A stretch of DNA of 60,042 nt from positions 1-60,042 of the forward strand of contig CANGOX010000010.1 of assembly GCA_947455605.1 (NCBI GenBank), in the 5' to 3' direction. The DNA is from Chitinophagaceae bacterium. Its GTDB lineage: Bacteria > Bacteroidota > Bacteroidia > Chitinophagales > Chitinophagaceae. This document shows positions 24,952 to 33,885 of this stretch, piece after piece; the stretch's first letter is position 1, and every line of letters begins with the position of its first letter. The notes beneath the pieces are model-generated. The model was not told where the DNA came from, searched no databases, and saw only the letters and a program-made list of their open reading frames with translations. A program made the translations under genes and the position numbers.

Positions 24952-25725
24952 ATGAATACAAAACTCCGCATAATAATAATTAGCATTATCTTAATTGGCA
25001 ACATTTGCCTGTCAGCGCAAATAAAGAAAGAAGAGAAATATTTGTGTACCTATTCAGCTTTATTTAATCTCGACTTTGATCGTGGAAAAGACATAAGAGA
25101 GTTCGAAGGAAAACTGATTCTAACTAATGACAAATCACTCTTCTTTATGTCAGCACTAAAAAACACGTATTTGAAAGATGATGACGACTTTAATATAACC
25201 GTTAAGTCTGACACATTGTTTAAGGTTATCAAAGACCACTTGAACAATGTTTCCTATTTCACCGATAACCTTTTTAGTAAGAAAGAGATATACTATAAAG
25301 ACAGTTTACATAAAATGAGTTGGCATATAACGCCCAATCGAAAAAAAATTGATAGCCTGGATTGTTATCTGGCCACATGCTTTTTTAGAGGGCGGCAGTA
25401 TTCAGCATGGTATGCCCCAGCCATCCCTATTCCTGAAGGCCCTTGGAAATCCGGAGGATTACCGGGCCTGATAATAGAGTTTTACGATGAAAACAAAGAC
25501 TTGTATTTTTTATTAAGAGAATTCGCCAGTATAAACAAGGACCTAAAAACCTATAGTATACCACCAGTCACCTCTACTTTTTCATTTCAGGATTATCTGG
25601 AAGCCGGTCAAAAATTCATGACACGGTTTTTGGGGGCAATGAAAGCCCAGGAAGCAAATTGTTTAGCCTGTCAGTCAAACTCAAAAGTTAAATTCTTTTT
25701 TTGGGAAAACGTTTTTCAGCAATGA
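24952..25725 (+). CDS. GLPGLI family protein
   Basis: A 257-residue exported protein (signal peptide to about residue 22, LSAQ). The family motif GLPGLI is at 169-174 in the usual context YSAWYAPAIPIPEGPWKSGGLPGLI (150-174). A C-terminal CLAC motif (237-240) adds a possible redox pair or metal site. The family is restricted largely to Bacteroidota and often sits beside TonB-dependent receptors; its biochemical role is unknown. The stop overlaps the start of the receptor gene in an ATGA, so the two are translationally coupled. Confidence 0.9.
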   Translation: MNTKLRIIIISIILIGNICLSAQIKKEEKYLCTYSALFNLDFDRGKDIREFEGKLILTNDKSLFFMSALKNTYLKDDDDFNITVKSDTLFKVIKDHLNNVSYFTDNLFSKKEIYYKDSLHKMSWHITPNRKKIDSLDCYLATCFFRGRQYSAWYAPAIPIPEGPWKSGGLPGLIIEFYDENKDLYFLLREFASINKDLKTYSIPPVTSTFSFQDYLEAGQKFMTRFLGAMKAQEANCLACQSNSKVKFFFWENVFQQ

Positions 25726-28424
25726 AAAAAAAAGCAACCTATTTTTTTGCTTTGCTTATTTCCATAAACTATACCTCAGTCTACTCTTTTGCCCAAACCC
25801 GGATTAAAGCCAATGGAATTGTTCATTCTGAAGCATACAAATCGACCATAGAAGGAGTATCTGTTACACTAAGAATATTGAAAGATTCTTCTATCATTGC
25901 ATATGCCATTACTAAACAAGATGGAAGTTTTGAGATCGATCATAATCTTGTTAATTACGAGCCCATGTTTCTTGAATTTTCACACATTTCCTATGTAAAT
26001 AAAAGATACTCTCTTTATCCGGAAACAAAGCAGCAATGGTTATTATATTTTCCGAAAATTGTCGTTTCTCTTTCACAAAAAACTAGCAACTTAACCAATT
26101 TCACTGTTAATTCAACATCAAAACCGGTTACAATACATAATGATACAATAGAATATAATGTAAAATTAATAAAGGGGCCGGCAATTAAAAAAGTGGAAGA
26201 TCTCATTAAGGAATTACAAGGCTTTAGTGTAGATGCAACCGGATCCATTATGTATAATGGCCAACAGATTGAGAAAATTCTTATTGAGGGTGAAGATCTT
26301 GCAGATAATTCATATAAATTAATATCAAAAAACCTTGATGCGGGTTTTATAGATAAAGTTCAAGTTATAAAGAATTATAATGACAACAGGCTATTACGTG
26401 AGGTTGAGAAATCCAATAAAGTTGGTGTCAATCTTATAATCGGCAGTGAATTCAAAAATACCCTTTCTACAGGAGTTGATATAGGCGCTTCAAATAAAGA
26501 AAATAAGGAACTTGACCAAAATTCAATATATGTAACAAAAGGAATTAAACTTCTTGGCCTGTTAAATTATAACAGTACCGGCAAGATATCGAATAAGGAT
26601 ATCAGGTATTTTTATAACCAGGGAGACAGCTATAGCGACAATTTCAACGATATAGAACAGCCAGCAATCATAAAACCGAGTAAAATATACCCCCCTGATC
26701 TGCCCGACGCTTACAGAAACAATAATAACAATTTCAGTACTGCTTTATTGGGGTCGAAAAAATTAGGCAAATCGTTTAAACTGAAATTACTTTCAGGATA
26801 TACAACATCTACTCTCAGGAATACAGAAGAAACGATGTTACAAACGACGATCTCGATCACCGAAAAATGGGCCATTGGTTCGCACCGGGCTTCTAAGTTC
26901 GCAGACAACTCACTTGTAAACAGGATCAGCCTGCAACATGACAATTCAGGAAGTAATGTAGGCATTTACAAATTAGATCTAACACGAAGAAACAATGATA
27001 ATATTTATAACGAAATCACCAACGGGGCTATTATTGATACGCTGCAGGAACGATTAATGAACCGTAGTATAGCGTTACATTTTATAGGAAATGAAACATT
27101 TAGACTAACTCAAAATGCTTTAGTAAAAATCGACTTAAAATTTGATCAGGAAAAAATCCCTCAGGACCATATCCTTTCAACTGAAAGGTTACTGAATTAT
27201 TTTAAGATAGATTCTTCTTATACAATCAACCATCAAAAAGTTTCCACTTTTCTTACTACCAAAGAATTATCTTTCTTATACACTACAAAAAGAAATGTAC
27301 TTTCCTACACGATCGGGTTGAAGTTTTCCGATAACAAAAATGAGTATGCTAATAATATTTCTTTATCCTCAGTCAATATTAGAAATGCAGATAGCATTTA
27401 TCCGTTCGATTTAGCTGGTCCGGAAATATTAAAATTCGGAGTGTTTGGATTATCAACCAAAAGAATTGGTAAAAAAACAGTAATTAATGTGTCCGCCGGA
27501 TGGGGACAATCACGGTTAAGCAGAATTAATGATCATCCAATTAATCATCCCATCTTTAACTCACTATTAGAAATCAAAAAGAATATAAGTGATTTCAAAT
27601 CCCTTTCACTTCAATTCTCCTTAAGACAGGTCACACCCGAACTATCATATTTTTCACCACAAACATTAATTTCAGGAGACGTCTCAATAATAAGGCCAGC
27701 CCAATCAACAGATAATATACGTATAAGCGAATCCTCAATCACATATGTAACACAGGATATCATTCATAGTAGTCAATTTTTCGCTTCAGCTTCATTTAGA
27801 AAATCGGTTAATGAATATAATTTAAACAGCTTTCATTATCCAGCGTACTCGATAAATAGTTTTAATTCTTTAAAAAACAATACTTCCTTTTGGATATTGG
27901 CAAATGGAGAAAAATATATTGCACCCATCAAAAGTAAGGTCATCATTCGTTTTCAGGGATCAATATATAGTCAAACCATCCTTTTAAATTCGAGCTCAAG
28001 AGACAATATTTCTAATTTATCAAGCCTTCAACTTAAATTCATTTCATCTTTCAAATGGCCTATCAATTTTGAGTTTTCTTCTAAAATTCAATATTCCCAA
28101 AACAGATCTTTAAAGGAGCCCGGCAATGACTATGATTTTCTGCAGTATGAGCATTCCATAAAAATAAAAGCGAAATTTTCCGAAAAATTATATGCCGCTT
28201 ATTTTTACGACTACTATGCATTGTCAAAAGATAGCAAGTTCAACACACAAGACATATATGTATCATACAGATTAAAGAAAAGCATATCATTTTCCTTAAT
28301 AGCTCATAACTTAATTAATGCTGATTTTTTTTCGCAAAAAAATGTATCTCCTTCAACAATCAGTATTAATTCATTCCGTGTTGTACCAGGATATTTCTTA
28401 GGTATGATATCTTTCCATTTTTAA
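25722..28424 (+). CDS. TonB-dependent receptor-like outer-membrane protein
   Basis: A 900-residue protein starting MKKKATYFFALLISINYTS, with a signal peptide, a carboxypeptidase-regulatory-like domain (about 28-110: ANGIVHSEAYKSTIEGVSVTL) and a plug-like region with KKVEDLIKELQGFSVDATGSI and QQIEKILIEGED. A long barrel rich in Ser, Asn and aromatic residues ends in GMISFHF, a normal terminal strand. It is the receptor type found with GLPGLI proteins. The gene is distinctly AT-rich compared with its flanks, suggesting transfer. The substrate is unknown. Confidence 0.88.
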   Translation: MKKKATYFFALLISINYTSVYSFAQTRIKANGIVHSEAYKSTIEGVSVTLRILKDSSIIAYAITKQDGSFEIDHNLVNYEPMFLEFSHISYVNKRYSLYPETKQQWLLYFPKIVVSLSQKTSNLTNFTVNSTSKPVTIHNDTIEYNVKLIKGPAIKKVEDLIKELQGFSVDATGSIMYNGQQIEKILIEGEDLADNSYKLISKNLDAGFIDKVQVIKNYNDNRLLREVEKSNKVGVNLIIGSEFKNTLSTGVDIGASNKENKELDQNSIYVTKGIKLLGLLNYNSTGKISNKDIRYFYNQGDSYSDNFNDIEQPAIIKPSKIYPPDLPDAYRNNNNNFSTALLGSKKLGKSFKLKLLSGYTTSTLRNTEETMLQTTISITEKWAIGSHRASKFADNSLVNRISLQHDNSGSNVGIYKLDLTRRNNDNIYNEITNGAIIDTLQERLMNRSIALHFIGNETFRLTQNALVKIDLKFDQEKIPQDHILSTERLLNYFKIDSSYTINHQKVSTFLTTKELSFLYTTKRNVLSYTIGLKFSDNKNEYANNISLSSVNIRNADSIYPFDLAGPEILKFGVFGLSTKRIGKKTVINVSAGWGQSRLSRINDHPINHPIFNSLLEIKKNISDFKSLSLQFSLRQVTPELSYFSPQTLISGDVSIIRPAQSTDNIRISESSITYVTQDIIHSSQFFASASFRKSVNEYNLNSFHYPAYSINSFNSLKNNTSFWILANGEKYIAPIKSKVIIRFQGSIYSQTILLNSSSRDNISNLSSLQLKFISSFKWPINFEFSSKIQYSQNRSLKEPGNDYDFLQYEHSIKIKAKFSEKLYAAYFYDYYALSKDSKFNTQDIYVSYRLKKSISFSLIAHNLINADFFSQKNVSPSTISINSFRVVPGYFLGMISFHF

Positions 28425-28630
28425 AACCAGTACTATACCTAACCCTTACTCCAATTGACTTTTCTTTCTGATTTTGTTTTCTTAATATAGAAGCTGCCCT
28501 ATTTATTTTACCAGATTGGCATATTTAACCCATCAGATTCTTATTACTTAATTTCTGTTTTAGCATAATATATACCTGATAAAAAACTAACCAGGCAACA
28601 TTATTTCAAAAAAATGTATCTTGTTCAGTA

Positions 28631-29656
28631 ATGAAAAAAAAGATTGCCCTATGGATTGCCGCGCCCCTATTGCTTATGGCAGGCATAAGCTGTAATAAGA
28701 ACGGTGGCGGACTGGTAGTTACTCCCTACACAGGCCCCAATGAAGCAAGTACTTTTCTCTATTCTCCTGTGGAAGTTTCAAAGATCAAATACCTATTATC
28801 CCTGGGTTGGCTGCAACCTGTTGGCCATACCATACCAACAGATCATGTATACTTCTGGTGCGATATTCCGGCTGGTGCGGCCAATATTCCGGTATATGCA
28901 TTAACATCGGGTAAAGTGGACAAGATACTGCTGGTACCCGTACTTGGCATACAGGAATGCAAAGTCTGGTTTCGGGTAAATGAAAAATTCAGTTATTACT
29001 TTGATCATATTGTACTGGATCCCTCCATCAAAGAAGGCAGCAGTATTACTGCCGGACAAAAAGTAGGCACTACCGGTTTAGGTGTGAGTATCGACCTGGG
29101 TGTGATAGACGAAACACTTACCTTAACCGGCTATGCCAATCCAAAAAGATATGGATGGGAGGAAACTTATTGCGGAAAACCTTTTCAATATTTTACCGAT
29201 GCATTAAAAGCAAAGTTGTATCCATTGGTTGACAGAGAAGGACCGGATAAAGATGGCCGCATTGATATTGATATTCCCGGAAGACTAACCGGCAACTGGT
29301 TTCTGGATGGTCCTGTTTTTTATACAAACAATCCGGATGGATGGGATAAAGAATTGTCTTTTGCCTACGACATACAACACCCTTCTGTTGTGCTCGTATC
29401 TATTGGGGGAACCATTGGCATGGTAGGTAAATGGACCATCGCACCCGGTGCACCATTGCCTTCGCAGGTGAGTGTTGCTAACGGCAAAGTAGCGTATGCC
29501 TTGTACAGTGCAGGCGGTATATCACAGGATCCTAATCAAAGAGGATTGATGATCGTTCAGATGGTCGATGATACCCATATCAAGATCGAGACCTTCCCCG
29601 ATTCAAAAGCCACAGATGCACAGTTTACTGCCAATGCAAAAACTTACGCACGATAA
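28631..29656 (+). CDS. Lipoprotein with M23/LytM-like fold, catalytic residues uncertain
   Basis: A 341-residue lipoprotein (lipobox ending at Cys21). Residues about 66-150 read like an M23/LytM-type beta fold: GHTIPTDHVYF, VYALTSGKVDKIL, FDHIVLDPSIKEGSSITAGQKVGTTG. The canonical HxxxD and HxH pairs are not clearly present, so it may not be a peptidase. The last 130 residues form a beta-rich domain (TGNWFLDGPVFYTNN) with no recognised family. It stands alone between the AT-rich island and a convergent lipoprotein gene. Confidence 0.6.
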   Translation: MKKKIALWIAAPLLLMAGISCNKNGGGLVVTPYTGPNEASTFLYSPVEVSKIKYLLSLGWLQPVGHTIPTDHVYFWCDIPAGAANIPVYALTSGKVDKILLVPVLGIQECKVWFRVNEKFSYYFDHIVLDPSIKEGSSITAGQKVGTTGLGVSIDLGVIDETLTLTGYANPKRYGWEETYCGKPFQYFTDALKAKLYPLVDREGPDKDGRIDIDIPGRLTGNWFLDGPVFYTNNPDGWDKELSFAYDIQHPSVVLVSIGGTIGMVGKWTIAPGAPLPSQVSVANGKVAYALYSAGGISQDPNQRGLMIVQMVDDTHIKIETFPDSKATDAQFTANAKTYAR

Positions 29657-29669
29657 ATTAAATGCAGGT

Positions 29670-30218
29670 CTATTTTACCTGAGCAGGAAATTTATCAAAT
29701 AAGGTCTTTATGCCTTTTTGTATCTCTTCCTGTGCATTATTCTGTTTCTCCGGTGCCACACCCTGTACCACACCTTTCCAGATCATTTTTTTCTCGATAG
29801 CATCTACCAGGTGAATGGCTACTGTTCCTTCACGGTAACGGCCAATTTCTATTTCTTCACTCTTCCATGAATAATTACGCTGGCCAATATATTGTGGTGC
29901 ACCATCGGTCTTCCAATCGGTCTGGCGGGTCTGCACCTGCTCTTTTATCCTAACCCCAATATTCACGAGCATATCGGGGTTTGTACTTTTTTGCTGATAG
30001 CCTCTTTTAACCAGCTCTGCACTGATCGCCTCTTTCAACAGATCTATCCGGGCTTCAAAAACACTGCTGATCGTATCACCCGATGCACGCAGGCGATAAA
30101 AATCAAAGGTCTTGTATTTCGAGAGATCTACATTATCGGCCAGTTCTGTATTCAATACTCTTACCGTAGAACAGGCTGTGAGAGTGATGGCCATTAGAAA
30201 GAAGATATACTTTTTCAT
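29670..30218 (-). CDS. DUF4136 lipoprotein
   Basis: A 182-residue lipoprotein with lipobox ITLTAC (Cys16). The family pattern is visible: DLSKYKTFDFYR near the start, AISAELVKRGYQQKSTNPDMLVNI in the middle, GTVAIHLVDAIEKKMIWKGVVQG near the end, then a helix with KGIKTLFDKFP. DUF4136 proteins are common outer-membrane or periplasmic lipoproteins of unknown function. Convergent with the preceding gene, with 13 bases between the stops. Confidence 0.88.
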   Translation of the reverse strand: MKKYIFFLMAITLTACSTVRVLNTELADNVDLSKYKTFDFYRLRASGDTISSVFEARIDLLKEAISAELVKRGYQQKSTNPDMLVNIGVRIKEQVQTRQTDWKTDGAPQYIGQRNYSWKSEEIEIGRYREGTVAIHLVDAIEKKMIWKGVVQGVAPEKQNNAQEEIQKGIKTLFDKFPAQVK

Positions 30219-30324
30219 AAAGAAGATTTTAAAACCGCTTTGAATAAATCAGACGCCACATCATTTTGCTATATAAAGTTACATCGTTATGGTAAATGCT
30301 GTAATTTAATCGTGCGGATCGTAC

Positions 30325-30401
30325 ATGGTCGATAGACCATAGCCCATAGTAAAAAAGAAAAACGCTTCTGCCACGGACTATGGACCATCGACTATGGACC
30401 A
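30325..30401. repeat. ATGGACC-type inverted repeat upstream of the sulfatase
   Basis: Two 25-base arms (about 30326-30350 and 30377-30401) built on ATGGTC, GACCATAG and CCATAGT form an inverted repeat with about 20 of 25 matches. The same family occurs in gldD (44131-44226) and after radA (58555-58634). Confidence 0.75.
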
Positions 30402-30428
30402 AAACAAACCATCACCACAACACATACC

Positions 30429-31979
30429 ATGAAGCGATTACTTATTATACTATCAGCACTCCCCATCTTCTCTTTCGCACAACAACGTCCCAACATCCTT
30501 TATATCATGAGCGACGATCATGATGCCAATGCCATCAGTGCCTACAGCAAAACACTGATCTCCACACCCAATATCGACCGTATTGCCAATGAAGGCATGC
30601 TGTTTAACCGATCCTTTGTAGGTAATTCTATTTGCGGACCTGCAAGGGCTACTTTGATAACTGGTATGCATTCGCATAAAAATGGATTTATTGATAACCG
30701 TTCAAAATTTGATGGTGCACAATTTACCATGCCTAAACTGATGCAGCAGGCCGGTTACCAAACGGCAGTGATCGGTAAATGGCATTTACAATCCTACCCT
30801 ACCGGTTTTGATTACTGGAAGATTTTACCCGGTCAGGGATTGTATTATGAACCCCGCATCATTGGCATGAAAGGAGACACCACCACTTATCATGGCTATG
30901 CTACAGATGTGATAACCGATGAAACACTGGATTGGTTACAACAGAAAAGAGAACCTACAAAACCTTTTATGTTGCTGCTACATCATAAAGCACCACACCG
31001 GTATTTCTTTCCTCCTTTAAAATATATTGAGCAATACCATACCAAAACTTTCCCCGAGCCGGCCAGTTTATATACGGATACAGCAGCACGTGGCACTGCC
31101 TGGCGCTTACAGACCATGAGTATTTTGCCCGACATGAAGTTATCCAGTGACCTGAAAGTGGATCCCAATTACTTAATGGATATCCCCTGGTTAAGACCGG
31201 ATTCTTCTGAGATCGCTTATTATCATTCTATTATCAACCGTATCCCCACTAACGAAAGACAAAAAATCGTTGACATTTATAAAGAACGGGGCGAGATCAT
31301 TCAAAAATTCCGTCCCAACGGAAAAGAATTGTTGCAATGGAAATACCAATGGTATATGCAGGATTATCTGGCCTGTGTAGCATCGGTTGATGAGAATATT
31401 GGAAGGGTATTGGATTATTTGGATAAAAGCGGCCTCTCAAAAAACACATTGGTGATCTATACGTCCGACCAGGGTTTTTATCTTGGCCAGAACGGATGGT
31501 TTGATAAACGCTGGATGTACGATGTATCTATGCGTTCTCCATTATTGGCCCGATGGCCAGGACATATCAAACCCGGCACCAAAACCAATACGATGGTACA
31601 GAATATTGATTATGCCCCCACATTTCTGGATGTTGCCGGAATAAATATTCCAACATCGATGCAGGGATTGAGTTTGAAAGGGATTTTAGAAAATCCTTCG
31701 AAAATACTTCCGCGCAACAGTCTCTATTATCATTTCTACGAATACAAAGCCGATCATACCGTATTACAACATGTAGGTGTACGCACAGACAGGTATAAAC
31801 TTTTGTATTTCTATACCGTGAATGAATGGCAATTATATGACCTGCAGAAAGATCCGGAAGAATTGAATAATGTAGTAAATAATAAAGCCTATCAAACCAT
31901 TTTGGCAGATATGAAAAAGGAATTGATCAGGTTGAGAGAAGTGTACGATGATCATGAAGCGGCGGGAGAGTTGAAATGA
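30429..31979 (+). CDS. Exported arylsulfatase-type sulfatase
   Basis: A 516-residue S1-type sulfatase with a signal peptide (MKRLLIILSALPIFSFAQ). The metal aspartates are in NILYIMSDDHD. The formylglycine motif is CGPAR (Cys69, within SICGPARATLITG), so maturation would need a formylglycine-generating enzyme, not in the window. Downstream are AVIGKWHLQ, LVIYTSDQGFYLG and DKRWMYDVSMRSPLLARWPG. It would remove sulfate from glycans or other sulfate esters in the periplasm. No polysaccharide-utilisation genes adjoin it, so the substrate is open. Confidence 0.93.
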   Translation: MKRLLIILSALPIFSFAQQRPNILYIMSDDHDANAISAYSKTLISTPNIDRIANEGMLFNRSFVGNSICGPARATLITGMHSHKNGFIDNRSKFDGAQFTMPKLMQQAGYQTAVIGKWHLQSYPTGFDYWKILPGQGLYYEPRIIGMKGDTTTYHGYATDVITDETLDWLQQKREPTKPFMLLLHHKAPHRYFFPPLKYIEQYHTKTFPEPASLYTDTAARGTAWRLQTMSILPDMKLSSDLKVDPNYLMDIPWLRPDSSEIAYYHSIINRIPTNERQKIVDIYKERGEIIQKFRPNGKELLQWKYQWYMQDYLACVASVDENIGRVLDYLDKSGLSKNTLVIYTSDQGFYLGQNGWFDKRWMYDVSMRSPLLARWPGHIKPGTKTNTMVQNIDYAPTFLDVAGINIPTSMQGLSLKGILENPSKILPRNSLYYHFYEYKADHTVLQHVGVRTDRYKLLYFYTVNEWQLYDLQKDPEELNNVVNNKAYQTILADMKKELIRLREVYDDHEAAGELK

Positions 31980-32395
31980 ACAATAGAACAGATGAGCAAG
32001 GAACAGATGAACAGATGAACAGATTAAGTAAAGGGGAACTGCATTGAATATCGAATATTGAACAAGGAATTTTGAATAATGAATGAATTACAAGGTTATC
32101 CCCTCCTGGGAGGGGCAAGGGGTGGGTTAGCTGAGAGATATGAAGAAATCTATTGAATATCGAATATTGAACAAGAAATTTTGAATATTGAATGATAGCG
32201 GCCCACACTTCAGTTTCCCCTCCTGGCGCAGCGAGGAGGGGTGCCCTAACGTTCAGGCTTAGCCGGGAGAAGGGCGGGTGGTAACCGAACACTGAAGTGA
32301 ATGACACAGCCCCAGCCCAATACCCATCCTGCTGCCGGCCAAAAAAAATCCTTCCCGCATAAAATATTATCTTCCCTCACCCGTCAACCTTCCTA
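31980..32395. repeat. Repeat-filled intergenic region
   Basis: 416 bases with no gene. It holds AACAGATGAACAGATGAACAG words (about 31986-32025); two direct 44-base copies of a phrase beginning ATTGAATATCGAATATTGAA (32043-32086 and 32152-32195, about two differences); between them a REP-like unit GGTTATCCCCTCCTGGGAGG then GGCAAGGGGTGGGTTA (32094-32129); and a second GC-rich unit around 32214-32280. The last 100 bases probably contain the promoter of the sigma factor gene. Confidence 0.75.
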
Positions 32396-32974
32396 ATGAA
32401 CGAGGCGTTGACGATAACAACCCAAATGGCCGAAACCCGTAAGAATAATATTACTGAGGTCATCAACACGTATAGTAAACGGTTGATGGGCTTTATACGC
32501 AAACGGGTGAATAATGAGGCAGATGCGGAAGACATACTGCAGGATGTATTCTACCAGTTTATCGGCAATACCAAGCCTATTGAACAGCTTACGGCCTGGC
32601 TTTTTACCGTAACCCGTAACAAGATCACCGACCGCCAGCGTAAACATAAACCCGATCTGCTCGAGGATATGTATACGAATGCAGACAGCGAATCGGCTTT
32701 CGACTGGACGGAGCTTTTCTTTGACGAATCAAACAATCCGGAAACAGATTACCTGCGCAACCTTTTCTGGGAAGCCTTGCATGATGCATTGAATGAATTA
32801 CCCCTAGCACAAAAACAGGTATTTGTGCTGAACGAAATAGAAGGTGTGCCTTTTAAAACCATTGCCGAACAAACCGGCGAAACCATTAATACCTTACTCA
32901 GCCGCAAACGCTATGCAGTACTGCATTTGAGAGAACGTTTAAGCGTTCTGCGGGATGAGTTATTAAATCATTGA
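32396..32974 (+). CDS. ECF-type RNA polymerase sigma factor
   Basis: A 192-residue sigma-70 family protein with regions 2 and 4. Region 2 (about 24-90) includes RKRVNNEADAEDILQDVFYQF and LFTVTRNKITDRQRK. Region 4 (about 122-180) includes LNELPLAQKQVFVLNEIEGVPFKTIAEQTGETINTLLSRKRYAV. No anti-sigma FecR-like gene follows. The downstream partner is a small membrane protein that starts 14 bases later, so the pair is probably co-transcribed. It is not closely similar to the crt-linked sigma factor. Confidence 0.92.
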   Translation: MNEALTITTQMAETRKNNITEVINTYSKRLMGFIRKRVNNEADAEDILQDVFYQFIGNTKPIEQLTAWLFTVTRNKITDRQRKHKPDLLEDMYTNADSESAFDWTELFFDESNNPETDYLRNLFWEALHDALNELPLAQKQVFVLNEIEGVPFKTIAEQTGETINTLLSRKRYAVLHLRERLSVLRDELLNH

Positions 32975-32988
32975 TAAAAAAGAAAACC

Positions 32989-33348
32989 ATGAATAAGAAA
33001 TTCTGGGTGAAAAAAATTGTAGGCTTTACCGTATTGGGCATCGCTATGGCAGCTGCTCTCGGTTATGTAGTGATGTTGCTTTGGAATAATGTATTAGCCA
33101 CTGTAATAAGTGTATCAGTCATCACTTTCTGGCAGGCACTGGGTTTATTGATCTTAAGCAAGATCCTCTTTGGCGGATGGGGGGGCGGCAGATGTTGCGG
33201 CGGAAAAGGTGGCCACTGGAAAAATGAAATGAAAGAGAAATGGCATAACATGAGCCCCGATGAACGTGAAAAGATCAAACAGGAATGGAGAAATCGTTGC
33301 AATGTATGGAAGAGAGGCTCTTCCGAACAGGGTGCAGGTGCAGAATAA
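32989..33348 (+). CDS. Small membrane protein with Gly/Cys-rich and charged C-terminus
   Basis: A 119-residue protein with two transmembrane segments (about 9-32 and 36-58), then GGWGGGRCCGGKGGHW and a charged helix EKWHNMSPDEREKIKQEWRNRC. The second half resembles metal-responsive or Spy-like helices, but no family is certain. The start MNKKFWVKK is preferred over an upstream TTG overlapping the sigma stop. Its pairing with an ECF sigma factor suggests an envelope or metal-stress role or a sensor function; this is inference. Confidence 0.7.
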   Translation: MNKKFWVKKIVGFTVLGIAMAAALGYVVMLLWNNVLATVISVSVITFWQALGLLILSKILFGGWGGGRCCGGKGGHWKNEMKEKWHNMSPDEREKIKQEWRNRCNVWKRGSSEQGAGAE

Positions 33349-33355
33349 CCAAACC

Positions 33356-33393
33356 GCCACCGGTCGGGACGCAAAAGCGACCCGACCGGTGGC
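33356..33393 (+). terminator. 13-bp GC-rich hairpin after the sigma/membrane-protein pair
   Basis: GCCACCGGTCGGG and its exact complement with a 12-base loop, 8 bases after the stop codon. The tail is AATTATATAC rather than a T-run, so termination is probable rather than certain. Confidence 0.65.
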
Positions 33394-33487
33394 AATTATA
33401 TACATTAAAATAAATTGCCCCTAAAAAACCCTTAACACCCTACCGTTCAGGCCGCTCCAGCTTGCCGACCGATAAAAACCAAAACTG

Positions 33488-33703
33488 ATGAACATCCTCA
33501 TCTTCAAAACCAACCTGGAAAGCCCCGAACTGATCAACCGGGCCAAACCCCTGTTACAGAACCTACAAGGAATCAATCGCTGGAATGTTGATATGCACGA
33601 TTGTGATAATGTGTTAAGAATTGAAGCCATAGAGCTATCACCACGTTCAGTTGAACAGATCCTCCAGGAAGCAGGCTATTATTGTGAGGAATTATTGGAT
33701 TGA
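33488..33703 (+). CDS. Small cytosolic protein of HMA-like size
   Basis: A 71-residue protein starting MNILIFKTNLESPELINRAKPLLQNL. The alternating pattern (INRWNVDMHDCDNVLRIEAIELSPRSVEQILQEAGYYCEELL) fits a beta-alpha-beta ferredoxin-like fold of heavy-metal-associated domain size, but the CxxC metal motif is absent. It probably lies outside the sigma operon because a hairpin separates them. Function unknown. The gap after it holds an imperfect hairpin (about 33709-33742) and an AATCTGTG word repeat. Confidence 0.6.
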   Translation: MNILIFKTNLESPELINRAKPLLQNLQGINRWNVDMHDCDNVLRIEAIELSPRSVEQILQEAGYYCEELLD

Positions 33704-33860
33704 ACCAACCCGGAAAACCGAATAAACGTTAGGTTTTCCCGGTCCGCAAAAATCTGTGCCAATCTGTGAGATCTGTGGCCACAAAACCCTCCTAAACCCA
33801 AGCCAGTATTGAATCTTAAGCCAACACTAAAAAAAATCGCCCAAAATTCGTGCGTACCCC

Positions 33861-33868
33861 TAATTTTG
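33861..33868 (+). promoter_or_regulatory. -7 box TAATTTTG in front of the carB half-gene
   Basis: TAATTTTG matches TAnnTTTG and lies 17 bases before the chosen ATG. No good TTTG is found about 20 bases upstream. It supports this half-gene having its own promoter and the later start codon. Confidence 0.4.
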
Positions 33869-33885
33869 CGCAATTCCTCGCAGAA

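Noticed and set aside
30325..30401. CRISPR-like repeats
   Set aside because: The ATGGACC words form paired inverted arms at scattered loci, not regularly spaced direct repeats with unique spacers, and no cas gene is present.
33488..33703. Copper chaperone (HMA) assignment for the 71-residue protein
   Set aside because: Size and strand pattern fit, but the metal-binding CxxC motif is absent, so only a fold-level resemblance is claimed.
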